Below, in pieces: positions 46,572 to 56,798 of a DNA stretch of 64,000 nt. Position 1 is the first letter of the stretch. The number at the start of each line of letters is the position of its first letter. The notes under the pieces are model-generated. The model was not told where the DNA came from. It worked only from the letters and a program-made list of their open reading frames with translations, and ran no database searches. Source of the DNA: Siderastrea siderea (taxonomy: Eukaryota; Cnidaria; Anthozoa; Scleractinia; Rhizangiidae); the NCBI GenBank assembly GCA_964030785.1, contig OZ034967.1, positions 47,659,533-47,723,532 of the forward strand. Direction: 5' to 3'. Position numbers and translations under genes: made by a program.

Positions 46572-47762
46572 GACAGAGCTGAATAACGGTGAACGGTCAG
46601 CGGTGCGAAACGCGGGCGACCGCGCGCGAACCCGACTTGACGACTTGGCAGGCCTGGCGGGCTATTTAAAATGGCCGGTATTTGTGGGATTTTCCCGTAC
46701 GGTAAACAAACCCGTTGGTTAAGCACAGTATTGCGTGGTTAAGAAAAGTCTGTGTGTTTTTGCACAGCCAATACCATACTGTATCTTATTTCAGTTTGAA
46801 AAAAATTTGTTTTCATCGGTAAAATTGTGAAATTTTGGCTTAAACAAGATTTTACGAATTGTGCTTACATGTCCCAGTCGCTTTATTTTATCCCGAAAGT
46901 TGCAAGTGGTGTTTTATTGGTTGTGGGACTTTTATTTTTTCCTCTGTTTTCGTGTCGGCCCAAGAAAATTGTTTTAAATGTGGAAGTCCACGGGCAAGTG
47001 AATTCCAAGGCGATTTATAACGACTTTCTCCCAGAAAGCCTGATACTCAGGCTAGACTTTGTCGTGTTGGTTAAGTAAATGCTGAATCGCTCGCTTCTCA
47101 GCGCCACAGAAAACAACTCGAGAAAGACAACAACAGGTGTTCGTGTCATATGCATGGCACCGCTTCAGACAAGAGTAAACTGTCAAAAATTCCAATGACA
47201 TTATTATCACTGAGGTAAGCAAAGCTTTCGTTCAATAGAAACATCTTAAATTAAGATTTTGGTTTTTACGGAGCAACACCGCCATTGAACAAAAATTATG
47301 GTCGGTGTTAGTTGAATTAAAATTAAGCACACGTTTGTATTAGTGTAACTTTCAACTTGCTTCATTACAAGTTTAAAAATTTCCAATTATAAAATTTTAA
47401 AAGTTCATTGTAAGAGAATAAGGTATCTTTATGAACCGTGACACAGCCGCTTTACGACACTTCGACCTGCTGCAATACGAGCTTTAAATAAAAAGCTTTT
47501 TAACCACAATTTCTATTGAACGAAAACTTTACTTACCTTAATGATATAGCCAAAGACACCGAATTCTTCTTTTAACATCTCCCAGCTCTAAACCGGCATT
47601 AAGAACAAAATATTCAACACTTTATTGTCCGTTTCGAACACAAATTTTCCACAATCCAGAGCTGCGATCCGTGGCGCTGGCCGAAAGGATCGCAGCTCGG
47701 GGACGAGAGTGAGGGAGAGCAGTGACGTAACGAACATGCGCAGTGCGTTATTCAGCTCTGTC
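46572..47762. mobile_element. 1.19-kb Mutator-like element with 9-bp TSD
   Basis: Ends GACAGAGCTGAATAACG and its exact complement form a 17-bp inverted repeat. TTACCAAAT occurs at 46563-46571 and 47763-47771. Removing the element restores GGTTACCAAAT(C/T)TG-TTAGCAATGG as in the other family copies. Nine-base duplications suggest Mutator-type mobilisation. No transposase is visible. A frame at 46860-47078 includes a hydrophobic stretch, and 46660-46700 looks promoter-like (GGGCTATTTAAAATGG). Confidence 0.85.
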
Positions 47763-47821
47763 TTACCAAATCTGATTAGCAATGGAGCTCCGCTGGCGGG
47801 CTTTGCCCGCAGGCTGCGCTA

Positions 47822-49810
47822 ATATATAGATTTAGCCAAGCCTAAAAGCGGAGCCGCGAAGGAATAAACTGGTGTTCGTTTCTCAAAAATAGTCCTGAAA
47901 CTTTTCGGTCTGAAATACATTTCGGGGCTTTGTTTGGCTCGTTCGCTTTCGAAAAGTGTTTCTCAAAAAGCCTGAAAGTGTTCCGAATTGTCCTTCAATA
48001 TTTTGGGGATCTGTTCTGTAAAACCAAGCTCGAAAGGTCGTCCTAGAGGCTGAGCACAGCTTGATTATTTTACTCACGAGCCGTCTAGCTTGGTGTTTGC
48101 AATGTTTCCATATCCTGTCATTAACTGTGAAGGCTTGTCAAATCTCCTTGGTTTATTGGCTGTTCGCTTGAATGAACTTGAAACGGCGCTCATTTACAAA
48201 AACAAAATAAAAATTATTCGAATGTTTAAATGGGTTATCTTCATCGCGTTCGGATGTTAACAAATAACATGAACTGCCACTAAATAAAAATATTAGTCTG
48301 GTCAAAAATTTACACTGACATTTCACCGGCATTTCACTGGGATTACCCGAAATAAAGGAACTGGGGAGCTTCGAAGCACTTGTAATAAACTTATCGAAGA
48401 AATGTCGCGTAGGTTTTAGCAGCCGCGAAAAAATTCAAGCACTTTGAGGAACACACATTACTTACGGGATAAAATAGCTTTAAACTCAAAACTGCTTCGC
48501 TTATATTTCGTTCTCTAACTTGAGACCATCGCGATTGAAAACAAACGAACAAACACCGTCCAAACATTCTTAACTCTGCTGCATAAGTTTTGCGGCTCCA
48601 AATTGTCTGAAATTCGAGCGCTTTAAAAAATGCACCGAACTGTTTTTGGAAGCTTTTCGGGCATAATAGGTTTAAACCGACAACTGCTTCGCTTATAGTT
48701 TTTCAAATAACTGTTATATTTCGTCCTCTAACTAGAGACAATCAAGATTCAAAACAGAGAAACGCCAAACACGCTTTAATTAAATTGTTATTATGCAGGC
48801 ATAAGTTTTGCGGATGCGAAGTAAGCCTATATAAAGTTAGGCACTTTGAGGAACGCACAAAACTGTTTTCGGAAGCTTTTCGGATAAAATAGCCTTAAAC
48901 CGACAACTGCTTCACTTAAAAGATTATTACTATTGAAAACTTCTAGGACAAGAAAATCGACAGTTGCACAAAGAGATGGACCGGACGGTGAAAATTGAAA
49001 GCAAAGCTTGTGCAGTTGTCTCGCGGCTGTGCTTAGACCTACTGTTATGAATAAACAAACACAAAATAATGGACAGAGAAATCATTTTTGAAAAACATTT
49101 ATTCGAAAACCCCTAAGTTTATACTTAAATGCAATTCGCGTTACACTTCCAAAATCGTAGGTCGGTCCACGCGAGTGAAATCGGCTGAGGATGGCAAAAT
49201 ATTCAAGAATCTGTCACAAATCTGGGCGCGTTTTCTAATAATTTTTTAAAGTCAAAAGTAAATAACACATTTCTAATGGCATAAATCAAATTTACTATTT
49301 AAAACGTAATTTCTTTCATCGTAATACTCGAAATCATGTACCTTAGACCTTTTAAAAACTTCACTTACTCGGTTGTGTTTCAGAACAGGGCAAACTCTCC
49401 GCCGTGAAGAAAACAAAGCGATGAAGTCCTTTGAATGCAGCTTTCGTAACTTGAACTTTTCGCCTTCTAGCAGTATTCTTTTGAACTTTTTCTTTCCATT
49501 TTTTATATATTAGATGTTTTTTTGTCAAGTATAAAACTTCAGTACTCTCGAGCAATCGTTAAATGCTAAAGAAGCTTAAGCTTTTAAAGAAACCTCTTTT
49601 TCAAAAGCCACGATGGTCATGCGATTTCCCGCCAAGAAAAATGCCGGTTGCCCTAAAGCACCGTGCGATTTCCCGCCAAGAAAAGATGGCATTCTCTGCC
49701 CCCGTCGGGTTGTCTTGGGACTCCCCTCCCCCTCCCACAGAGTGTGCGGACGGACGGACGGACGTACGGATGTACGGATGTACGGACTTACGGACGGACG
49801 GTCACGTGAC
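47822..49810 (+). mobile_element. AT...GC family element, copy B2 (3'-truncated)
   Basis: Begins ATATATAGATTTAGCCAAGC directly after the TA that ends B1. The interior aligns with B1 throughout. It stops at GGTCACGTGAC, lacking the last 150 bp including the GC hairpin, and the next copy starts after TA at 49811. Confidence 0.75.
49744..49803 (+). repeat. (CGGA)n / TACGGATG minisatellite
   Basis: Runs of CGGACGGACGGACG pass into TACGGATGTACGGATGTACG and back to CGGACGGACGG, directly before CACGTGAC. Shorter versions occupy the same place in the other family copies (about 30540, 46473, 50568, 53061). Confidence 0.8.
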
Positions 49811-49812
49811 TA

Positions 49813-50689
49813 ATATATAGATTTAGCCAAGCCTAAAAGCGGAGCCCCCCTTTTTGTTGTGTCTGTTTTTTGTTTTTTGGTTTGTTTTGTTTTTGCTGGC
49901 AGTTATTAATTTGTGAAAATACTCTCATTCAAATCGTTAAATAAAAAAAAAAAACAACAACAACAAAAAAAGACAAACAAAGAAAAAATTCCTTCTCCCG
50001 TTGAGTGTCGAACCCGGCTCGTCAGCATGAGATGCCGATGATTAGTCCACTAGGCCATGGGCGTTTGACGTTATATTAAAAGTTAATTTTAATACTTATT
50101 TCTTTCTTCATGACAAGCTGCCTATCAGCATGAAAATGCTGGTGTTTTCCTGCAAAATGTGTTCCAAACGCCGTAAAAACCATGGTTGTGGACAGAAAAA
50201 ACCAAAAAGCACTAGCTCTGCCATATTTCGCGTCGAAACCGCTGCGAAAAGCTGCGAACTCAAGCGGTGTGCCGACCGAGTTCGAACAGAACGGACGAGG
50301 CAAATTTGAACTTTTTGCCTGAACTTTATCGCCTAATTTCTTTCGCCTAAATTGAACTTTTCCCCTTCCACCAAAAAGACAACTGAGTGTTCTTTTGAAC
50401 TTTTTTTTCCATTGACAAATTTGTTTTTGACTTTTGTTCTCTTTGCTTGTTTTGCTACAACGCGGGTCAACATGCGATTTCGCGCCAAAAACACACGGGA
50501 TTCAGCACAGGGTTATATCCAGTGTATGAAGTGTATTGGTATCCCTGTGGCGCGGAAGGACGGACCTACGGATGTACGGACGGACGGTCACGTGACTATT
50601 ATGTCACTACCAAATTTTTTTGGCTTGACAGGTTACCACATTTCCTTAGCAATGGAGCTCCGCTGGCGGGCTTTGCCCGCAGGCTCCGC
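49813..50689 (+). mobile_element. AT...GC family element, copy A2
   Basis: Starts ATATATAGATTTAGCC and ends AGGCTCCGC, flanked by TA at 49811-49812 and 50690-50691. The interior matches A1: T/A tracts, a tRNA-like stretch on the minus strand, GCGGGTCAACATGCGATTTC, (CGGA)n, and the 3' hairpin GGAGCTCCGCTGGCGGGC / GCCCGCAGGCTCCGC. Confidence 0.8.
49990..50068 (-). ncRNA. tRNA-like sequence inside element A2
   Basis: The minus strand carries ATGGCCTAGTGGACTAATC (A box) and GAGCCGGGTTCGACACTC (B box), as in A1. It is a relic or pol III promoter rather than a working tRNA. Confidence 0.55.
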
Positions 50690-51232
50690 TATAAAGCATG
50701 TGAGGATTCTGTCGGTTGGAGAGAGACACTGGTGTTAAGATTCTTGCCTAGTCAAGCAAGTCAAGAGCTTCTCGTTTGTTATAATATAATATATAGATTT
50801 AGCCAAGCCTAAAAGCGAAGCCCCCTTTTTTGTTTTGTATGTTTTTTGTTTTGCTTTTGCTGGCAGTTATTAATTTGTGAAAATACTCTCATTCAAGTCG
50901 TTAACTTAAAAAAAAAAAAAAACAAAGAAAAAACACAGGGCACCCACGTCGTGGTTTTTGAAAGTTACACCTAAAATGCCCAGACAAGACACATATCACT
51001 ATAAAATGTGTATGTATTTCTATCAAAATCACATATATAATACTGTCCAAGTAGGGAACCTGTTAATTGTCATCATCGTCTCCTGCAGCGTTCTTTATCT
51101 GAAACAAAAAAAACACAGGGTACCCACGTCATGATTTTGTTGAAAACCACTAAAAAAGGCATTCAATATTCTAATACTGCAAAAGTGCACATGCATTTGA
51201 TAGGAATACACACCTGTATGCAGTTTCTATAA

Positions 51233-51543
51233 TGCATCAAAAATCAAGTCCACAACATTTTCCAGCTCGAAAGTCTCTTCGCCGTCTTCATCGTCTCCTG
51301 CAAGAGAGTCAACTATGATATCTGCCAATTCACTTCCGTCCATATAATTCCTAGAGCGCCAACATAGCTCACTTCCCAACCAAGGCCTTGTGGAGAATGA
51401 AGAAGAAGAGCATACATCAGCAAGTCTACCACAATACGTGAGGCAAGTGAAGCTCTCTAGACTTTCCAGTGTTTCTTCAGAGGAATCCGGATACTGGTCG
51501 ATGTCTTGGAATGTCGGTATGAAGGTGGTGTGCTTCTGGTGTC
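51233..51543 (-). pseudogene. C-terminal coding remnant ending VVDLIFDAL
   Basis: A minus-strand frame of about 103 codons runs from just after a TGA near 51543 to TAG at 51233. It reads FIPTFQDIDQYPDSSEETLE, SLESFTCLTYCGRLADVCSS, then RPWLGSELCWRSRNYMDGSE and an acidic tail ending ELENVVDLIFDAL. It has no start codon. It looks like the end of a transposon-encoded protein. The family is not recognised. Confidence 0.5.
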
Positions 51544-51544
51544 A

Positions 51545-51835
51545 CGTTTTTCCATGACTTAACGGCCTTGTTTCGTTCAGTACATAGAAGAACACCAAAC
51601 ACGGCCGTTATTCCATGATTTAACGGCCCTCTTTCGTTCGGTATCTAGAAGAACACCAAACGCGGTCTCGTTTCGTTCGGTATATGGAGGAACTCCCAGC
51701 TGAACTCCAAACGCAGCCGTTATTCCATGACTTAACGGCCTCATTTCGTTCGGTACATGGAGAAAGTCCACACGCAGCCGTAACATCGTAACAGCGTAAC
51801 ATCGTAACATCTTAACATCGTAACATTGAAACTAT
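51545..51835. repeat. tandem 60-bp units and (TAACATCG)n
   Basis: Four imperfect units containing TTAACGGCC...TTTCGTTCGGTA(T/C)AT...CCAAACGC(A/G)GCCGTTATTCCATGA-like sequence, then TAACATCG repeats at 51779-51832. Inverse GTTACGATGTTAC-type sequence lies at 51955-52090, forming the centre of the palindrome. Confidence 0.7.
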
Positions 51836-52204
51836 GAGTACATGAAAAAGTGTTGAAATTTTCAATAAGATGACAAATAAAAACGTTCTTTATCAAAGTT
51901 TGCTGATAAAGGTTGGGTGAAAGGTAATGCTACAACGTTACATCCAATATTATACACAAGTGAACCTGTTACGCTGTTACATTTTATTACGCTGTTTGGG
52001 TTTTACCCTGGATTTTCTGTTCAGTAAGCTGTTACGATGTTACATTGTTACGGTGTGATATTTGCTGTTCCGCTGTTACGACGCTATGGCTTTAATTGCA
52101 CCAAACTACCGATATAGAGGGGCTAGGGATATGTACAAACTTAACGTCTTAACCCTGTTACGACGAATATTACGCTTTGAACTGCATCCAAATCCGTGCT
52201 AGGT

Positions 52205-52391
52205 ATAGTGAGGTCTTCTTCTTCCTCCTCCACAAGGCCTTGGTTGGGAAGTGAACAATGTTGGTGCTCTAGAAGTTAAGGGGATGGAAGGTGAATTGAT
52301 GTCTCAAGAGCTGGCGGATATCAAAGTTGAAGACGACGAAGGGATTCCCGAGCTGGAAAATGTTGTGGACTTGATTTTTGATGCATTGTAG
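52205..52391 (+). pseudogene. opposed copy of the VVDLIFDAL coding tail
   Basis: On the plus strand, GMEGELMSQELADIKVEDDE then GIPELENVVDLIFDAL before TAG matches the tail at 51233 on the other strand. The upstream part is in a different frame (PPPQGLGWEVNNVG), so an indel separates it. ATG at 52285 would give 35 residues. Confidence 0.5.
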
Positions 52392-53181
52392 AAACGGCGT
52401 ACAGGTGTGTATTCATGTCAAATGCATGTGCCCTTTTGCAGTATTAGAATATTGAATGCCTTTTTTAGTGGTTGTCAACAAAATCATGACCTGGGTACCC
52501 TGTGGTTTTTGTTTCAGATAAAAAACACTGCAGGAGACGATGATGACAATTAACAGGTTCCATACTTGGACAGTGTTATATATGTGATTTTGATAGAAAT
52601 ACATACACATTTTAGAGTGTTATGTGTCTTGTCTGGGCATTTTAGGTGTAACTTTCAAAAACCACGACGTGGGGAGCCTGTGGTTTGTTTGCCTCACATA
52701 AAGAATGTGGCCGTACGGCCAAACGCCTCCACTTGAGAAGTGCGAACAACCTGATTTGAAACACCCTCGGGCTATGCTTCAAAACGATATATGTCCCCAA
52801 AATTCCCCGAGGGGAGGGGGAGGGTTTCGCCTCCTGGCCCACGGACTATTTCGCCTAAATTGAACTTTTCCCCTTCCACCAAAAAGACAACTAAGTGTTC
52901 TTTTGAACTTTTTTTCCATTAACAAATTTGTTTTTGACTTTTGTTCTCTTTGCTTGTTTTGCTACAACGCGGGTCAACATGCGATTTCGCGCCAAAAACA
53001 CACGGGATTCAGCACAGGGTTATATCCAGTGTATGAAGTGTATTGGTAGCCCTCTACTGCGGACGGACGGACGTACGGTCACATGACTATTACGTCACTA
53101 CCAAAATTTTTTGGCTTGATAGGTTACCAAATTTCCTTAGCAATGGAGCTCCGATGACGCGCTAGCGCGTTGGCTCCGCTA

Positions 53182-54310
53182 AAATTTTCGCTGTTTTCTG
53201 TCACAGCGGCGGTTTTCAAAATATGTTGTTCCACTTTACGGGAGTTCAAAATGCAAGCCAAAGAACCCACACTGTTTTACTGTTTTTTTTTTTTGTGAAT
53301 AGACTATGAGGAGCAAGAGAAAAGTGACGCCAGGGAGTAAAAAATTACTGCGAGTTGTTGCTGGGTGAGAGCTAGACTTGCCACAAGTCACTCGTTTTTT
53401 TTTTCCTCGGGGATAAAAGAGGTATTAGAGAGATTAAGCATCACGTCTACGGGAAACGCCAACGGCAAAAATACCACGTGCAAATGAGTTTCCCGCCATT
53501 TTTCACGATTGCCGTCTGCCATTTTCAACGTGAAGAGACCTGTTCTCGCGTTCGTCTACAACGCGAGTATTTCTTTGAAGTGTTTGATTCGTTTTCCTAC
53601 AATTATCACTCTGTGCTTAAGCTCAGTGAAATTTATTTGTCTATTTATTTTTCTACGGAAACTGACCGGATTCCTGTCAGTGTTTAAACAAAAGGGGAGA
53701 AAAAATTGCGAGAAAGCGAGGTGATGTTTGGTTGTCAACTTCGCAAAGGCAATCAACTGTTTTATAAAATAGGCACTAAAATTATGCAGTACGTCAAACA
53801 AATCATCGCAAGGCAATCACATTCAACTGGTAACTAATATTTTAGTTAAAAGTTAGAAAGCTGCTTTCTTGTGTATCCAAGCTTTTAATGAGTTTACACG
53901 AAGTATAAGAAGAAATGGTCCGCTTTAAAACGGCAGACGGCAAACGGCAAACGGCAGGTTGACGTTTGCCGTTCTCTCTAATAAAACGTCACTCTGGTTA
54001 AAAAATTTTGCTCGTAGATGTAAAATATAAAGTTGAAATCCCAACGTTTCGGCTAAAACTTTAGCCTTCATCAAGGGGAAGTGATAAGAAAGTTTCACAA
54101 TGGGAGGGTTGTATATAAAGAAAGATGCAAATTTTGACTTAATTACTCTTGTCCTTTTTGAGCTATTAAAATTTAAATACTCATGCGGCAAATGAATGCT
54201 GTCGTCCCGATTGAGCGGATTCTTGCAGATATTAATCTCCCATAATTGCAAAAGGCGTCTGTTACGCCTATTTGCTCTTGTATGTAAGAAGTAAGATCTT
54301 GGATGACTCC
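53182..54310 (-). mobile_element. Penelope-like element A, 3' part
   Basis: Minus-strand frames give the C-terminus of a Penelope-like protein (EINICKNPLNRDDSIHLPHE) after the GIY-YIG region, then non-coding sequence with CCCAACGTTTCGGCTAAAAC and (ACGGCAA) repeats near 53930-53970. The 5' part lies at 56016-56350, separated by the transposon at 54311-56015. The whole is duplicated at 56799-57910. Confidence 0.75.
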
Positions 54311-56015
54311 TATGGCGGGCCATCGCTGTCAAAAGTAGATATCATGATATCATGAATGATATCATGATATCTGCCTAATATCATGATATCGTGATATCAT
54401 GATATCATGATATCATGACGTCAGGATATCACTACGATAAGATCTCGTTTAATTCGTAAACCATTTAGCAAATGGGATATCATTACGATAAGATCTCGTT
54501 TAATTCGTAAACCATTTAGCAAATGTATTGTCATAGTTAACCATTTCGCAAATGCCTTGTTATCAGTGTTATTTTTAATGTCTGACTTTTGAAATTACCA
54601 CGCTGAGTTGACGTTAACTACTGCCATCAGTAATCGGAAAAAAAGCGTGTGTCATTTTTACTTCTGCGAACCGTGACTTTGTCCGCGTGCTGGGCGTGCT
54701 TCAAGATGACCTTGAGGCCTGTACATGCGTTAATCCTTTTCTTGGGATGGACACTTGTGCTCTGGAAAGAACAACACTGTACTGGCTAGCTTTGCTAAGT
54801 GTGTGGTCGTACCCAACCAGATTCCTGGTCCCCAGTGAGCACGTGCTTTAGCTGGATTTTTGCCTGATTTTTGGTAGCGGTTTTATCAATAGCAAGGGGG
54901 GGAAACCTGAAAGTCTAAAGTTAAGGATAAAGCTATTTCTGTAGACAGGAGAATTTTTTTTTCGCAAACTTTTAAAATTGGCCAGTCACGCAATAGGTGG
55001 TGTGACTAAAGCTTAACGCTCGTTACCCCTAGTTGTCCCAGGCCGTGTAACGGCTGTGTAGCTAGTCTGCTGACAAATTATATCCGACGGCTATCCACGG
55101 CAAATAATCTATACCAAATCATAACTTTCCTTCTTTTATTTGCCGTAGAATTCCGGAAATAACGCGACCCCTCCCCTAGAGAGAAACGCCTACCCTAAAG
55201 TAACGTTACTTGGCATGTGTAGAGACCTTGGAATGAAACCCTCCCAAAAGTAATGGCCACCCGAAAATATGGGATCTAATGATCTGAGGGAAACCTAAGC
55301 TTTGAAAGGAAGGTATGTTCTCTCAAGACCAGCCCCTATATTGTCAGTTGACTGTGGTGACACGATACTTGGAACTACTTTTACCTTGGGAGGGGGTAGG
55401 TTAAAGGAGTGGAGGGAGAAGGGTTTGCATGCGAGTTACGCTTTGGTTTTTTTTTTCTCCGATGGCGTGTGTCGTTCTGATCTTCAACTCTAGTCAGCAT
55501 TTCAGATCAGAGCGAAAAAAACGTATGTCCTATTTGTAGCAATTGTACTCACTCCCATAAAATACACCGACTCGTCATGGTATTTTTCAACATTATTCTT
55601 ACTAATTTTCCCGCGTATCATGGTATTTTCTCGAGTTAAGTCTTTTTTTAACCACTAGGCTGAGCTCTTCCATGGAACTGACGAGGGGAAGCTCCAGAAC
55701 TAAACACACAAAAAAATCAATGCTGTAAACACTGTTAAAGTAACACGATTAAGGAAAGCCGTACTGTTGGTTGTGGGTAGGTTTATGTAAAGTCAGACAT
55801 TAATAAAACACTGATAACAAGGCATTTGCGAAATGGTTAACTGTGACAATACATTTTCGAAATGGTTTACGAATTAAACGAGATCTTATCGTAGTGATAT
55901 CCTAACGTCATGATATCATGATATCATGATATCACGATATCATGATATTAGGCAGATATCATGATATCATTCATGATATCATGATATCTACTTTTGACAG
56001 CGATGGCCCCCCATA
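54311..56015. mobile_element. 1.7-kb transposon, TIRs of about 230 bp, 6-bp TSD
   Basis: Ends TATGGCGGGCCATCGCTGTC and its near complement continue inward through AAAAGTAGATATCATGATAT, dense GATATC palindromes, and AAGATCTCGTTTAATTCGTA. GACTCC lies at 54305-54310 and 56016-56021. Removing the element rejoins the Penelope-like reading frame (WES|SKILLLT). The interior (54570-55800) has no coding frame or transposase, so it is non-autonomous. Superfamily unassigned. Confidence 0.85.
54424..54527. repeat. 52-bp tandem duplication in the left TIR only
   Basis: GATATCA(C/T)TACGATAAGATC...CATTTAGCAAATG occurs twice in the left terminal repeat and once in the right one. Confidence 0.8.
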
Positions 56016-56350
56016 GACTCCCAGGAAATGGAGTGACCAAAACGGAAACAATGTCCCGCTAAGGCTGACTATTGTGGTTGTTTATGTTTTACCGCTTTCT
56101 GGTGTTCTTTCAGTCGACAAGCAAATTTGTATTTCGTTTCACCAGTGTAGCCCTTGTCACAGTCTTGGCAGGGAATTGAATAAATAGCGCCATGAGTCTG
56201 ATCTTTTGGGACAGAGACTTTCGGTTTAGGAAATGCACTTAATTGACGTACCTCGAGTATAGCGCGCACGTGTTTTTGAGTTAAATAAGTTTGGTTGCCT
56301 TGGTGAATACAGTAGTGTTTGGTACAAACAGGAAATCTTCTCGTCGGGAG
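56016..56350 (-). pseudogene. Penelope-like element A, GIY-YIG endonuclease part
   Basis: The minus-strand frame ending at 56069 reads SVPKDQTHGAIYSIPCQDCD then KGYTGETKYKFACRLKEHQK. This is the GIY-YIG nuclease start (IYSIPC ... GYTGET ... RLKEH) of Penelope-like retroelements. A TAG follows KHKQPQ, so the copy is dead. The frame then continues to SWES at the insertion site. Confidence 0.8.
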
Positions 56351-56504
56351 TTTTAGGCCTATTCTAACTTACCTTTGTTTTCTATGCTTAAGACAAACTT
56401 TTAATTACTTTAGCAACCTTTGTTTTAGACGAAACTTTTGTTTCAGTTAATCCAGGAAAGTGAACTAATTAAGCTAAAAGCAAACATTGCGAAAACCAAT
56501 TTAA

Positions 56505-56770
56505 ACTGGCCGAAAATATTTTTTGGCAAAAATTTAGTGGGTATCCCTTGTAATAGTTCGACAAATCTGACCGTTCCACATGCATGTTATACGTTTTTTA
56601 ATATGTTGTTTCGTTTTGCAGTCTTTCCGAGTTAACAGCTTCATTTTACTCAGGTCTTCCCCTGTAGCCCCTGAATGTTTTTTTTTGCAAACCAAAATAT
56701 GGGGTAATTTTTTGTTGCATATATTGTTAACTTTATTTCAATTCTACCGAATATAAGATACATTTTTTTG
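56505..56770. repeat. second copy of the 44100-44420 repeat
   Basis: Same ordered blocks as at 44160-44400. It lies between the two Penelope-like copies and just before the empty site for element A3. Confidence 0.65.
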
Positions 56771-56798
56771 CCAACAGCTTCTCGTCTGTCATAATATA

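Larger units (their letters stand above)
44571..47819 (+). mobile_element. AT...GC family element, copy B1 (interrupted)
   Basis: Starts ATTTATAGATTTAGCCAAGC after TA at 44569-44570 and ends ...GGCTGCGC before TA at 47820. Its interior is unlike the A copies but matches B2. It holds a tandem array (about 45215-45610), GCGATTTCCCGCC repeats, (CGGA)n and CACGTGAC, then the shared 3' block. A 1.19-kb element is inserted at 46572. No coding frame stands out. Confidence 0.75.
50936..52684. mobile_element. 1.75-kb inverted-repeat element inside A3
   Basis: The left arm (50936 to about 51430) and right arm (about 52205-52684) are diverged reverse complements. Both carry CACAGGG(C/T)ACCCACGTC, GACAATTAACAGG-type blocks, GAGCTGGAAAATGTTGTGGA and CAAGGCCTTGGTTGGGAAGT. 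Between them lie a tandem array of about 60-bp units (51545-51790) and (TAACATCG)n. The arms contain opposed copies of one coding tail. Confidence 0.8.
50789..53179 (+). mobile_element. AT...GC family element, copy A3 (interrupted)
   Basis: Starts ATATATAGATTTAGCC after TA at 50787-50788 and ends TTGGCTCCGC before TA at 53180-53181. A paralogous empty site is at 56791-56806 (ATAATATAAAATTTTCG). A 1.75-kb inverted-repeat element (50936-52684) replaces the region of the tRNA-like block. The 3' portion from about 52848 matches A1 and A2. Confidence 0.75.

Noticed and set aside
54340..54425. CRISPR-like array of ATGATATC units
   Set aside because: The units are overlapping palindromes without spacers, are part of a transposon end, and the window is eukaryotic.
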